DNA from: Ectopseudomonas toyotomiensis
Lineage (GTDB): Bacteria > Pseudomonadota > Gammaproteobacteria > Pseudomonadales > Pseudomonadaceae
Direction of reading: 5' to 3'
Assembly: GCF_900115695.1 (NCBI RefSeq)
Contig: NZ_FOXK01000005.1
Location: 310,001 to 374,000, forward strand
Length of the DNA: 64,000 nucleotides
The position numbers were made by a program, and so were the translations under genes. Under the pieces are notes generated by a model. The model had not been told where the DNA came from and made no database searches. It saw nothing but the letters and a program-made list of their open reading frames with translations. Positions 54,874 to 64,000 of the stretch are shown piece after piece; positions within the stretch are counted from its first letter, which is position 1, and each line of letters starts with the position of its first letter.

Positions 54874-55035
54874 CTACTCAGCGGGAGTGACAGGCTCTTG
54901 AGCCGCTTCAGCCTCCAACTTCGCCCTGTCAGCTTTGCTGACGTACTTGGGTTTGTTGCTTTTGGGTGCGAGCTTGGCATTGGCCTTCTTGGCGTGAGCT
55001 TCGAGCAGTTGTTTGATCTTCTTGCGGCGATTCAT
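54874..55035 (-). CDS. Small basic DUF2986-family protein
   Basis: A 53-residue, Lys/Ala-rich protein: MNRRKKIKQLLEAHAKKANA, then KLAPKSNKPKYVSKADRAKL. This matches the DUF2986 pattern. The high charge suggests nucleic-acid or ribosome association, but the function is unknown. The ATG at 55035 gives the family length. Confidence 0.75.
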   Translation of the reverse strand: MNRRKKIKQLLEAHAKKANAKLAPKSNKPKYVSKADRAKLEAEAAQEPVTPAE

Positions 55036-55075
55036 GGGCGTGTGCCTGTGCTGCCGTGAATGAATGGCGCTCACT

Positions 55076-55660
55076 CTAGCTGCGCAAGCGCCAATAGGTG
55101 TACCAACCGTTATTGATGACCTGGCTGTTCTTCGGGGTTCCCAGCAGCACCGCGAAAAAACCGAACAGATCGACGCTGGACGCGACCGCATTCCCCAAGA
55201 TCAGCGCTCCCACCCACCATGCATTCGTCTGGAAGGCGATTGCCAGGAGCATGGGAACTACCGAAAGCAGCAGGAAAGGGCTGACCAGGCCGAACAGGAA
55301 ATTGGCGCGGCTTCGTTCACCGTCATAATGGGCGTAGAAGACCAGATGAGACGGCCAGAAGCCCAGCGTGGTTAGCGCAGATGTACCCCGGTCGGGTTGC
55401 ATTATGGCGTGTATCGCCTCGTGAGTGATGACAAGCCCTGTATAGAGCAACAGCAGCTTGTAAAACGTCAGGCCCTGAAGATCGATGGGGGTGAGCCTGA
55501 ATAGCATCACGGCAAAGCTGACCGCCAGCAGAAGGCTCAGGGGAACCGCAATGAGCCAGGTTGATACCCACGGCTTGGGTTCCTTGCACGGGGTCCAGTT
55601 GCCGGCGAGAGGATCGAAGTTCTCGTTCACCGGTATCGAGCCAATTCTGAGTCTCACCAT
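55076..55660 (-). CDS. DUF3267-type membrane protein with HExxH motif
   Basis: A 194-residue protein with about four hydrophobic segments. THEAIHAIMQPDRG carries an HExxH zinc-protease-like motif at the end of the second segment, and TTLGFWPSHLVFYAHYDGE follows. This fits the DUF3267 family of putative zincin-like membrane proteins. ATG at 55660 is preferred over a TTG five codons upstream. Substrate and activity are unknown. Confidence 0.72.
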   Translation of the reverse strand: MVRLRIGSIPVNENFDPLAGNWTPCKEPKPWVSTWLIAVPLSLLLAVSFAVMLFRLTPIDLQGLTFYKLLLLYTGLVITHEAIHAIMQPDRGTSALTTLGFWPSHLVFYAHYDGERSRANFLFGLVSPFLLLSVVPMLLAIAFQTNAWWVGALILGNAVASSVDLFGFFAVLLGTPKNSQVINNGWYTYWRLRS

Positions 55661-55764
55661 GACGCGTGCCTGCAACGAAATGAACGCGGGGCGCAGTGCT
55701 GCCCGGGCTGACGACGACAGGGAAACTGCATCGGCCGCCGTCTTCGGGCACTCAATGCCTTCCG

Positions 55765-56214
55765 TCAGTTCTCGATGTATTCGGAGTTGACCAACTGCGT
55801 GTGCCTCGCGGTCAGCGTTTGCCGGTTGCTATCGGAATAGATGCTGGCGATCACGGCGTAATTCGTGTGTGCAGAGATGCTCTGTACGGCGGGTGAGGTC
55901 AGCACCCACACGTTGGGGTAGGGCGATGGCGTTATTTTCTTCAGGTCTTCGAGGGGGCCCGCCAGGACAAACGGCTGCAAGCTGTCGGCTGGGTTCTGGA
56001 ACTCGACCACCGCGTAGGCACTTTCCGGCAGGGTCTTGGTGATGACCAGGTTTACCCCGTAGCGATAGGTGGGCGGATTGCCCAGCGTGATCACGAACCC
56101 ACCGCCGAGGGTCGTGAAATATTCGCTTTGTTCCGGCTTTGGCAGGTTGGAGAGCGATGCGCAGGCGGCCAGGAGAAAAGACGCGAGGATGATGACGGGC
56201 AAGGTTTTTTTCAT
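55765..56214 (-). CDS. Predicted lipoprotein of unknown function
   Basis: A 149-residue protein. MKKTLPVIILASFLLAAC ends in a lipobox with Cys18 as the likely lipidated residue, followed by Ala at +2, so outer-membrane sorting is expected. The mature part is beta-rich (YFTTLGGGFVITLGNPPTYRYGVNLVITKTLPESAYAVVEF). I do not recognise a family. AAGGGAC lies upstream of the ATG. Confidence 0.8.
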   Translation of the reverse strand: MKKTLPVIILASFLLAACASLSNLPKPEQSEYFTTLGGGFVITLGNPPTYRYGVNLVITKTLPESAYAVVEFQNPADSLQPFVLAGPLEDLKKITPSPYPNVWVLTSPAVQSISAHTNYAVIASIYSDSNRQTLTARHTQLVNSEYIEN

Positions 56215-56390
56215 GAAGTCCCTTTGATGAGCAGTCCTGTGGCAGTGCTTGGCGCAGCACTCGAGCTGCGCTTCAGCCGGGACAGACGCTAGAGCATTTG
56301 CCCTGACGTGTCCATGCGATGAGATCGGCCCGTGCGCCAGCAGCGCCCGGCATGCGCGAATACGCGAATAGAAGCGCCGCGCCGGGGCAA

Positions 56391-57098
56391 TCAGCTCCAG
56401 AGCTCCCCAACCGGCGTATGCGCCGGGCAGTGCCTCGCCACCTGCGCTTGCAGCAGTTCTCCACAGGCCAGCGCGTCGGTCAGCGCATGGTGTGCGGAGT
56501 AGAGCGGAAGGCCATAGCGCAGGCGGCTGTCGGCCAGGCGGATGGAGGTGGGCTCACGACCGCGCAGGCGATCCCACCAGCTTACGGTGCGTTTGGGATG
56601 CAGGCGGGCTTCCAGCTCCATGGTGTCGATGATGGGGAAGATCAGCCCTTCGCCCAGGTGCTGGCGCACGGCCTGGTCAAGGAAGCTGCGCTCGATATTA
56701 CGGTAGTGCGCCACCACCACCTTGCCGGCCAGGGCTTCGAGCAGTTCGTCGAGCACACTGGCCAGGCGTGGGGCGTGGCGGATGTCGCTGTGGGTAATGT
56801 GGTGGAAGGTGACCGATTCGGCGTTCAACTCGCCGGTGGGCTTGACCACCCAATAGCGCGCCTCGCTGCAGCGTATGCGTTGCAGGCTCAGCGGTACCAG
56901 GCCAAGGCTGACGATGGCGTGCTCACGCGGGTCGAGGCCGGTGGTTTCCACGTCCAGTGCCACCAGCGGGACATCCTGCAGCGGCGTATCGGCCGCGACG
57001 CAGCCGGCGCCGTAGTAGGCGCGCAGGCGCGGGTCGCGGCTGCTGTCGGCGAGGCTGGCGAACAGTTGCGGCCAGTCTTGGGCCGCGCGCTCACTCAT
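56391..57098 (-). CDS. DnaQ-family 3'-5' exonuclease
   Basis: A 235-residue DEDDh exonuclease domain protein. Exo I is VALDVETTGLD with Asp49 and Glu51. Exo II is around VTFHHITHSDI. Exo III is HHALTDALACGEL with the catalytic His and Asp. It overlaps the CAP/CBS/nucleotidyltransferase gene by four bases (ATGA at 57095-57098), so the two are coupled. The substrate could be DNA, RNA or small nucleotides. Confidence 0.9.
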   Translation of the reverse strand: MSERAAQDWPQLFASLADSSRDPRLRAYYGAGCVAADTPLQDVPLVALDVETTGLDPREHAIVSLGLVPLSLQRIRCSEARYWVVKPTGELNAESVTFHHITHSDIRHAPRLASVLDELLEALAGKVVVAHYRNIERSFLDQAVRQHLGEGLIFPIIDTMELEARLHPKRTVSWWDRLRGREPTSIRLADSRLRYGLPLYSAHHALTDALACGELLQAQVARHCPAHTPVGELWS

Positions 57099-59014
57099 CG
57101 TGGACGGCTCGCCGGTTGCGCCGGGTAGCGAAAGCGCAGGAACTTCTGCGCGTTGCTGATCACCTGGAAGGCTTCCTTGAGGTGCTGGCGTTCGCTGGCG
57201 CTGAACTGTTCCGGCTCGATGTAGTTGCTTGGCGCGTTGCCGGCCTCTACTTCACGGGCCTGGTGGCGCACGCGCACCAGGCTGAGGAACTCGAAGGCGT
57301 AGCGCAGGTGCTCCAGCGCTTCCTTGGGCAACAGTTTGGTGGCGGCGATGGCGTCGAGGCGATCCAGCGAGTTCTGTGCCTTGGAACCACAAGCCAGGGC
57401 GTGTACGCGGATCAGGTCGGTAAGCGGCGCAGTACCGCGGCCCTTGAGGTTGATGATGTTGCGGTGGCGGCCGTCGGTTTCCATCACGAAGGTGCGGAAG
57501 AAGCCCAGCGGCGGCGTGCGGTTGAGCGCATTACGTGCCAGCGCGGCGAGGAAAGCGGGACTGGCGCTGGCCTTCTGTGCCAGCAGGTCCTTGAGGTTTT
57601 CCACCAGCTCGGTTTCGCCGGAGAGGCCGTCGAGGTCGAAGAAGATGCTGGCGTTGAGCAGGGTTTCCGGGTTGGGCCGCTCGATCCACTCGCTGAAGTA
57701 CTGCCGCCACACCTTCAGCGGCTGCCGCCATCTGGGATTGGTGGCCATGATGCCGCCCTTGCAGTAGCTGTAGCCGCAGGCGGCCAGACCGTCGCTGACG
57801 AACTGCGCCAGTTCGGCGAAGTAGGCGTCGTGCTCATCTGCATCGAAGCGGTCGTCGAGCACCAGGGCGTTATCCTGGTCGGTGAGCAGCAGTTGCTCGT
57901 CGCGGGCCATGGAGCCGGCAGCCATGAAGCAGTAGGGCACCGGGGGCGGACCGAGCTTCTGTTCGGCCAGCTCCAGCAGGCGCTGGCTGAAGGCGCGGCC
58001 GATACCGCTCATGGCGCTGCCGACCATGTGCGCGCTGGCGTCGTCGGCGACCATGCGTACGAAGGTGGCGCGCAGGTCCGGCAGCAGGCTCTTGAGGCCG
58101 TCCACCGAGGTCTTGTTGAAGATGCCGTTGACCAGATACAGGCTGCTGCGTGACTCGTAGCGGATGATGTCGGCCAGCGCCACCACGCCCACCGGGCGGC
58201 GGCGATGCAGCACCGGCAGATGGTGGATGTTGTTGCGCAGCATGCACAGCATGGCCTCGAACACCGAGTCGTCGGCCTGCAGGGTGATGGGGTTGGGCGT
58301 CATGATCTGGCTGACCGGGGTATCGCTGGGCAGGCCGGCGGCGACCACGCGGGTGCGCAGGTCGCGGTCGGTGAGGATGCCGGCCATGACCTGGCTCTGC
58401 TGGTCGGCCACCTCCACCTGACTCGGGTCGGGCCAGCGCGTGCCGGGGTCGACGACGATCACCGAGGATACGCTGTGTTCGGTCATCACCTGCGCTACCT
58501 GCTGGATCGGCGTATCCAGCGGCACGCTGATCGCACTGCGCGAGATCAGCTTGCGCACCTTGATCTTCATCAGCTCGCTGGCCTTGCCGTGGCTGTCTTC
58601 CAGGGCGGATTTCAGACGCGACTGGCCTTCGGCTTCGACGAAGTCGGCGAAGCTGTCGAACTGCTCGCAGAGCTGATGGAACAGCGCGCCGGGGATGAAG
58701 TAGATCAGGCTGTCTTCGATCGCGGTGGCACCCAGGCGTACCTTGTTGCCGCGCAGCAGGCCGGCCTGGCCGAAGATGTCGCCCTCGGTGAGGCGGTTGT
58801 GCAGTTCGCCGCCACGCCGGTGGATTTCCACCGCGCCGCTGCGCACGTAATGCAGCTCGTGGATCGGCGCACCGACGGCGAGGATTTCGCTACCGGCCTT
58901 GAAGTAGCCCACCTGCACCTGGCGGGCGATCTCGTCGAGAGTTTGTTCCGGCAGGTTGTCGAAGGGGGCGTAGCGATTCAGGTGGTCGCGGATCTCGATC
59001 AGTTCGATCTGCAT
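57095..59014 (-). CDS. CAP_ED-CBS-DUF294 putative nucleotidyltransferase
   Basis: A 639-residue multidomain protein. Residues about 15-130 form a cyclic-nucleotide-binding beta-roll (LAVGAPIHELHYVRSGAVEIHRRGG). About 155-285 hold two CBS repeats (VSSVIVVDPGTRW, NNIHHLPVLHRRRPVGVVAL). About 330-460 is the DUF294 nucleotidyltransferase with GSMARDEQLLLTDQDNALVLDD, whose two Asp residues fit the catalytic pair. The C-terminal DUF294_C domain follows. It resembles GlnD-like nucleotidyltransferases under nucleotide control. The target is unknown. Confidence 0.92.
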   Translation of the reverse strand: MQIELIEIRDHLNRYAPFDNLPEQTLDEIARQVQVGYFKAGSEILAVGAPIHELHYVRSGAVEIHRRGGELHNRLTEGDIFGQAGLLRGNKVRLGATAIEDSLIYFIPGALFHQLCEQFDSFADFVEAEGQSRLKSALEDSHGKASELMKIKVRKLISRSAISVPLDTPIQQVAQVMTEHSVSSVIVVDPGTRWPDPSQVEVADQQSQVMAGILTDRDLRTRVVAAGLPSDTPVSQIMTPNPITLQADDSVFEAMLCMLRNNIHHLPVLHRRRPVGVVALADIIRYESRSSLYLVNGIFNKTSVDGLKSLLPDLRATFVRMVADDASAHMVGSAMSGIGRAFSQRLLELAEQKLGPPPVPYCFMAAGSMARDEQLLLTDQDNALVLDDRFDADEHDAYFAELAQFVSDGLAACGYSYCKGGIMATNPRWRQPLKVWRQYFSEWIERPNPETLLNASIFFDLDGLSGETELVENLKDLLAQKASASPAFLAALARNALNRTPPLGFFRTFVMETDGRHRNIINLKGRGTAPLTDLIRVHALACGSKAQNSLDRLDAIAATKLLPKEALEHLRYAFEFLSLVRVRHQAREVEAGNAPSNYIEPEQFSASERQHLKEAFQVISNAQKFLRFRYPAQPASRPR

Positions 59015-59151
59015 GCGGTGTCCTTTACAGCGTGGGCGTCTATCTAAGCACAGACGCCGCCGGCTTTGCCCGGTTCCAGGCCGATCAAGCAGCCGCTCCG
59101 GGAATGGCCGTTACCCGCTCAGGATAGCCACAGCGCCCACCGCATGCCTGT

Positions 59152-60042
59152 TCAACACCAATTCCAGCTGCTTTCGGCCACCGCGTCGTGGGCGTGCAGG
59201 CTTTCCGCGTGGACGACCTTGAGGCGGAAGGCGCTGGCCTGCGGCAACTGGCGCAGGGCGCGGTGCAAACGGCGTGCGGCGTCTTCGCAGAACATCAGGT
59301 TCTGTCCGTTGGCAAGGGCAAAGGCCTGTTCGTCGGCGCGTTTTACAGCCGTTTGTACCGGTGTGCCGAGGGCGTGTTCGGCGCTATCGATCAGTGCCAG
59401 CACGGGCAGTTCGATGCAGTCGGGCGCCAGGCGCAGTTGCAGGGTCGCCGTGCTGCGCTGGCTGTGCGGGGTGGCGACGATACCCTGGGTCGAGCCGAGC
59501 CAGTCGAGCACGCTGGAGTAATCCACCTGCTGGTCGGGAAAGTCCCAGGCGAAGCGTTGCTGGATCAGCTGCCGTGCCAGCGCCGCCGAGCAAGGGCAGG
59601 TGGAGGAGTAACCGACCTCGACCTGTAATTCGATGTTCACGCCGCGACCGTCCTGACGAGCACGTACCTCGAAGGGGTAGCCCTTCCAACCGTTCAATGG
59701 GCTGACCAGCGCCGGACGCTTGAGTGGTACCTCGCCGCGCAGAGTCAGGGTGGCGCTGTCGGACAGCTCCTGGTGACTGCTCAGGCAGTCGTCCAGCACC
59801 TGCAACACCGCCGGCACGTTCAATGGCTGATGCACCAGCCGCTGCGCCGCCAGGTATAGGCGCGACATGTGGATGCCGCGCGCGCCGGCATCGTCGAGGC
59901 TCACGCCGATATCGACGCTGGCGGTCACGGCGGCGTCCGCCAGACGAATGGGCAGGGCGATGCCGGCCATGCCGACCCAGTCCAGCGGCAGCTCATGGTG
60001 GGTGGCTTGGGCGGCAATATCCGGCAGAGGCTGTTCGTTCAT
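59152..60042 (-). CDS. folE2: GTP cyclohydrolase FolE2 (zinc-independent type)
   Basis: A 296-residue type IB GTP cyclohydrolase, which makes dihydroneopterin triphosphate for folate when zinc is too scarce for FolE. DWVGMAGIALPIRL and the catalytic-cysteine segment GYSSTCPCSAALARQLIQQRF are diagnostic. It faces dksA2 across 71 bases holding a Zur-like box, so both should be induced when zinc is low. Confidence 0.95.
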   Translation of the reverse strand: MNEQPLPDIAAQATHHELPLDWVGMAGIALPIRLADAAVTASVDIGVSLDDAGARGIHMSRLYLAAQRLVHQPLNVPAVLQVLDDCLSSHQELSDSATLTLRGEVPLKRPALVSPLNGWKGYPFEVRARQDGRGVNIELQVEVGYSSTCPCSAALARQLIQQRFAWDFPDQQVDYSSVLDWLGSTQGIVATPHSQRSTATLQLRLAPDCIELPVLALIDSAEHALGTPVQTAVKRADEQAFALANGQNLMFCEDAARRLHRALRQLPQASAFRLKVVHAESLHAHDAVAESSWNWC

Positions 60043-60071
60043 CGCAAATCCGTGGGTTGCTTTCAGAAATA

Positions 60072-60090
60072 AATGTTATGTTATAACAAT
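60072..60090. promoter_or_regulatory. Putative Zur box shared by folE2 and dksA2
   Basis: AATGTTATGTTATAACAAT lies 30-48 bases before the folE2 start and 24-42 bases before the dksA2 start. It matches the Zur-type palindrome and is identical over 19 bases to the site at 31103-31121. Confidence 0.85.
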
Positions 60091-60113
60091 TAAAACAAGC
60101 TAGCCGATTTGCC

Positions 60114-60536
60114 ATGACCCTGACCGCGACCACCGAAGCCGAACTGCTGGCCCAGCCAGCCAATGACTACATGAACGATGCCCAACAGCAGTTCTTCCGC
60201 GAGCTGCTGCTGACCCAGCGTGCCGAGTTGCAGGCGCGCATCGACGAGGAATTCACCGAGCTGCGCCAACCCGAGATCAGCAGCGACGTCGCCGATATCG
60301 GCGCCGCCGAGGAACAGCGCCAGTGGCAGCTGCGCCTGCTGGAGCGGGAAAAGAAGCTGCTGGACAAGATCGACCAGGCGCTCGAACGCCTGGCGCGTGG
60401 CGAATACGGCTGGTGCGCCGAGACCGGCGAACCCATCGGCCTGAAGCGCTTGCTGCTGCGCCCCACCGCGACCCTGTGCATCGAAGCCAAGGAGCGCCAG
60501 GAGCAGCGCGAAAAACATCAGCGTGACCGTGACTGA
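60114..60536 (+). CDS. dksA2: Zinc-independent DksA paralogue
   Basis: A 140-residue RNA-polymerase-binding transcription factor with a coiled-coil N-terminal part (LLLTQRAELQARIDEEFTEL, RLLEREKKLLDKIDQALERL). The zinc finger is degenerate: only Cys101 and Cys122 remain, with Thr104 and Ala125 where the other two ligands would be (WCAETG, LCIEAK). This matches DksA2-type proteins that replace DksA in zinc starvation. It is followed 15 bases later by a COG0523 GTPase. Confidence 0.95.
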   Translation: MTLTATTEAELLAQPANDYMNDAQQQFFRELLLTQRAELQARIDEEFTELRQPEISSDVADIGAAEEQRQWQLRLLEREKKLLDKIDQALERLARGEYGWCAETGEPIGLKRLLLRPTATLCIEAKERQEQREKHQRDRD

Positions 60537-60551
60537 ACGAGGAACACCCCC

Positions 60552-61756
<1,205 letters not shown>

Positions 61757-61757
<1 letters not shown>

Positions 61758-62401
61758 TGTTCGCCCTGCAGTTGCCGAAAGTGTCCCGGCAGGTGCTGGG
61801 CGAGGATATTCAGGTGCTCAGCGAGGTGCTGCATGACGGCGTCAATCTGGCCGTCTGGCAGCGCCGCCTGCCGGCGCAGATCGCCGACTTCGCCGACGGG
61901 CTACTGGCGCAAGGTGAACCGCTGGCGCAGTCCATGACCCTGGAGCTGCCGCGCGCGGACAGCGAGCCGAACCTCGATGGTCTGGTGGCGCAGTACGCCG
62001 ATCTGCCGGGCCAGGCGGCCTTTCTCGCCGACGTGGCCTGGCTGGTGCGGGCCTACGCCTGTCTGCTCGATGCCGAGCGCATCGGCCTGCGCTTGCGCGC
62101 GCTGGACAAGGCCATGTGCCCGCGTTTTCACGTCGACCATGTGCCAGTGCGGCTGATCACCAGCTATGCCGGTGTCGGCAGCGACTGGCTGGAGGAGGGC
62201 GCTATGCCGCGCAGCAAGCTCGGTCAGCCGGATGAAGAGCCGCAGGACGAGGCGTTGATCCAGCGTCTCGACGCCGGCCATGTAGCGCTGGCCAAGGGCG
62301 AGAAGTGGCGGGGTAACGAGGGGCGTGGGTTGATTCACCGTTCGCCGCAACCACCTGCCGGGCAGCGACGCTTGCTGTTGACCTTGGACTGGTTGGCCTG
62401 A
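61757..62401 (+). CDS. DUF1826 domain-containing protein
   Basis: A 214-residue soluble protein. CPRFHVDHVPVRLITSYAGVGSDWLEE and the C-terminal LIHRSPQPPAGQRRLLLTLDWL are typical of DUF1826. The His/Asp-containing motif resembles metal-binding sites of cupin-like dioxygenases, but the function is unknown. It is translationally coupled to the COG0523 gene and belongs to the zinc-starvation operon. Confidence 0.9.
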
Positions 62402-62421
62402 GTCGCGCGAAGCCGCGTTGC

Positions 62422-62484
62422 GTAGGGTGCGCTGTGCGCACCGTGAACACCGAGGCGTTTGCTGGTGCGCACAGCGCACCCTAC
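62422..62484. repeat. 21-bp perfect inverted repeat
   Basis: The arm at 62422-62442 (beginning GTAGGGTGCGCTGTGCGC) is perfectly complementary to 62464-62484 around a 21-base spacer. It is the best-preserved GTAGGGTGCGC-family element here and lies 21 bases after the DUF1826 stop, where it may also end the transcript. Confidence 0.75.
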
Positions 62485-62502
62485 GGATAGCGGGGAACCA
62501 CT

Positions 62503-62532
62503 AAAAAATAGGCCGGAGCGACTGCCCCGGCC
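62503..62532 (-). terminator. Intrinsic terminator for the 116-residue protein gene
   Basis: On the minus strand GGCCGGGGCAG folds against CTCCGGCC and is followed by TATTTTTTAG. It lies 130 bases beyond the stop codon of the gene at 62662-63012. Confidence 0.6.
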
Positions 62533-62661
62533 TTAAGCACCAAGAGATCATGTCGACGCGTGACTCGACATGAGGGTTACGTGAGGTACCCGCAGCCATT
62601 AGGCGCTCTTTGGATGACGCTTTGATGTCAGCAGTGGCCTGTTTTCTCGCTGGGCGAGTGT

Positions 62662-63012
62662 TCAGGGTTTGATCCACGTGCCCTGATACTGGCTGGTGCA
62701 GGCCGGCTCCAGGTACAACGCGTCGCTGGCCACGCCGTAGTAGTGGATGTCCTGCAGGTACATACCACTACCGGCGCGCGCGTTCTGGCAGACGCCGTGG
62801 GCACCCTTGGGGCACTGCTCGACGAACTCCACCTCGACCGTCTGGCCTTGCAACTGCGGCTGGCAGAAGCCCTCACGAAACAGCGTGGCGGGGATGTTGC
62901 GGTTCTCCTGGCAGACCTTCACATCCAGACGCTCGGCCTGACTATGCACCACGCAGGCTTCGGCCAGGGCCAGGCCCGGCAGCAGGGAAAACAGCAACAG
63001 CCATGCACGCAT
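62662..63012 (-). CDS. Secreted cysteine-rich protein of unknown function
   Basis: A 116-residue protein with signal peptide MRAWLLLFSLLPGLALAEA. The mature part has six cysteines (ACVVH, VCQEN, FCQPQ, QCPKG, VCQNA, ACTSQ), suggesting three disulfides. ATG at 63012 has GGGAG upstream. An in-frame extension to 63078 would place the signal sequence internally. Its position between the DUF1826 gene and a COG0523 GTPase gene suggests a link to metal stress, but no family is recognised. Confidence 0.75.
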   Translation of the reverse strand: MRAWLLLFSLLPGLALAEACVVHSQAERLDVKVCQENRNIPATLFREGFCQPQLQGQTVEVEFVEQCPKGAHGVCQNARAGSGMYLQDIHYYGVASDALYLEPACTSQYQGTWIKP

Positions 63013-63107
63013 CGTTTCGACTCCCGAAAAACTGCCGGCGAATCTAACATGCCGCTTCTTTGCAGTCTGTGCTGGCACTTGTCTGGCGAACCACCGAACA
63101 TACCTTC

Positions 63108-64000
63108 ATGCTCAGTCAAATCCCTACCCACCTCATTGCCGGCCCGCTCGGTGCCGGCAAGACCACGTTGATCCGTCACCTGCTGGCGCAGAAAGCGGCG
63201 GGCGAGCGCTGGGCGGTGCTGATCAACGAATTCGGCCAGATAGGCCTGGACGCCGCCTTGCTCGAGCAAGGCGACGACGGTATCGCCATGGCCGAAGTGG
63301 CAGGTGGTTGCCTGTGCTGCGTCAATGGCGCGCCGTTTCAGGTTGGCCTCGGGCGCCTGCTGCGCAAGGCCAGGCCCGACCGTCTGTTGATCGAGCCGTC
63401 CGGCCTGGGGCATCCGGCGCAGTTGCTGGCGCAATTGCGTCAGCCGCCCTGGCTCGGTGTGTTGGCCGTGCAACCGGCACTGATGGTGGTGGATGCTGCC
63501 GCGCTGGCTAGCGGTCAGCCGCTGCCGGACGTGCAGCGTCAGGCGCTGGATGAGACCGGCTTGCTGCTGTTGAACAAGAGCGAAGGCTTGGACGCCGAGG
63601 CGCGAGCGCGGATTGCTACCGATCTGCCATCCATGCCGCTGCACTGGACCGCGCAGGGTCGGCTCGACCTGGCCCTGTTGCCGGGACTGGCGGCGCAGGC
63701 CTCGCCCATCGAGGTGAGCGCCGAGTTACCCGCAGCTGCACCTGGCCTGGCGCAGATCTGGCGCAATGCCGCCGAGCCGATCTGCCTGGTGCAGGATCAG
63801 GTCGAGGGCTGGAGCATTGGCTGGCGCTGGCACCCGAGCCAATGCTTCGACCTCGAGCAGGTCCGCCGCTGGCTTCAGAAGCTGGGTTGGCGCAGAGCCA
63901 AGGCCGTGCTGCACGGCGCAGAAGGCTGGCACTCGTTGAATGCCTTGCGGGGGCAAGCGCCGGAGGCCTGGGGCGCAAGTGAATGGCGCAAGGATTCGCG
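63108..64000 (+). CDS. COG0523 GTPase, third paralogue, cut by the window edge
   Basis: The frame is open from ATG 63108 to the end of the window (297 codons seen). It starts MLSQIPTHLIAGPLGAGKTT, with Walker A GPLGAGKTT at about 12-20, then NEFGQIGLD, the metal motif GGCLCC and IEPSGLGHP. The base-recognition motif is NKSE rather than NKxD, an unusual change that could alter nucleotide preference. There is no His-rich stretch in the visible part. It is divergent from the secreted cysteine-rich protein gene. Confidence 0.9.
   Translation, partial: MLSQIPTHLIAGPLGAGKTTLIRHLLAQKAAGERWAVLINEFGQIGLDAALLEQGDDGIAMAEVAGGCLCCVNGAPFQVGLGRLLRKARPDRLLIEPSGLGHPAQLLAQLRQPPWLGVLAVQPALMVVDAAALASGQPLPDVQRQALDETGLLLLNKSEGLDAEARARIATDLPSMPLHWTAQGRLDLALLPGLAAQASPIEVSAELPAAAPGLAQIWRNAAEPICLVQDQVEGWSIGWRWHPSQCFDLEQVRRWLQKLGWRRAKAVLHGAEGWHSLNALRGQAPEAWGASEWRKDS

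Overview
This window looks like chromosomal DNA of a high-GC gammaproteobacterium, most likely a Pseudomonas of the mendocina/oleovorans type (inference). The evidence is the codon use, the Pseudomonas-style REP repeats, the aerobic cobalamin genes split over several blocks, and a zinc-starvation block (folE2, dksA2, COG0523 GTPase, DUF1826) whose order I recall from P. aeruginosa. I saw no insertion sequence, prophage, rRNA, tRNA or CRISPR array.

Layout. 1-1.6 kb: 3' end of glmS, a ParD-like/methionine aminopeptidase pair and a small unknown gene. 1.8-11.3 kb: cobalamin block one, with cobE-cobM on the minus strand and a cobalamin riboswitch followed by cobW, cobN, a small membrane protein, a ChlI/ChlD-type chelatase gene pair and cobF on the plus strand. 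11.4-22.6 kb: accessory genes (TonB receptor plus GNAT, azoreductase, AhpD-like protein, MFS permease, LysR/SDR pair, VOC protein, two LysE exporters, two AraC-type regulators). 22.7-29.8 kb: cobalamin block two, with cobG-cobH-cobI-cobJ behind a second riboswitch on the minus strand and cobL-cobK on the plus strand. 29.9-36.1 kb: a 2Fe-2S protein, a third riboswitch, then a TonB receptor with an ABC ATPase, binding protein and permease. 36.2-50.1 kb: Cfa-like methyltransferase, DctB/DctD-like two-component system, TAXI-TRAP transporter with DUF1850, a siderophore receptor, a binding protein and cardiolipin synthase. 50.4-59 kb: BCCT transporter, L-serine ammonia-lyase, LysR, small unknowns, and an exonuclease next to a CAP/CBS/nucleotidyltransferase protein. 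59.1-64 kb: the zinc-starvation block, ending inside another COG0523 GTPase.

How the genes work together. CobI, CobG, CobJ, CobM, CobF, CobK, CobL and CobH cover every step from precorrin-2 to hydrogenobyrinic acid. CobN with the ChlI/ChlD-type subunits would insert cobalt. The a,c-diamide synthase and the later adenosylation, amidation and lower-ligand genes are not in the window. Three cobalamin riboswitches report B12 status to synthesis and uptake.

Most interesting signals: (1) a canonical A_AAA_AAG slippery site with a correctly spaced hairpin at the end of the ChlI-type gene, which would make a ChlI-ChlD fusion by -1 frameshifting; (2) a 19-base sequence upstream of the riboswitch-controlled TonB/ABC operon that is identical to the putative Zur box between folE2 and dksA2, suggesting joint B12 and zinc control; (3) two copies of a structured non-coding element with covarying stems; (4) a REP hairpin read in frame inside the signal peptide of the binding-protein gene; (5) a ParD-like/Map two-gene unit.
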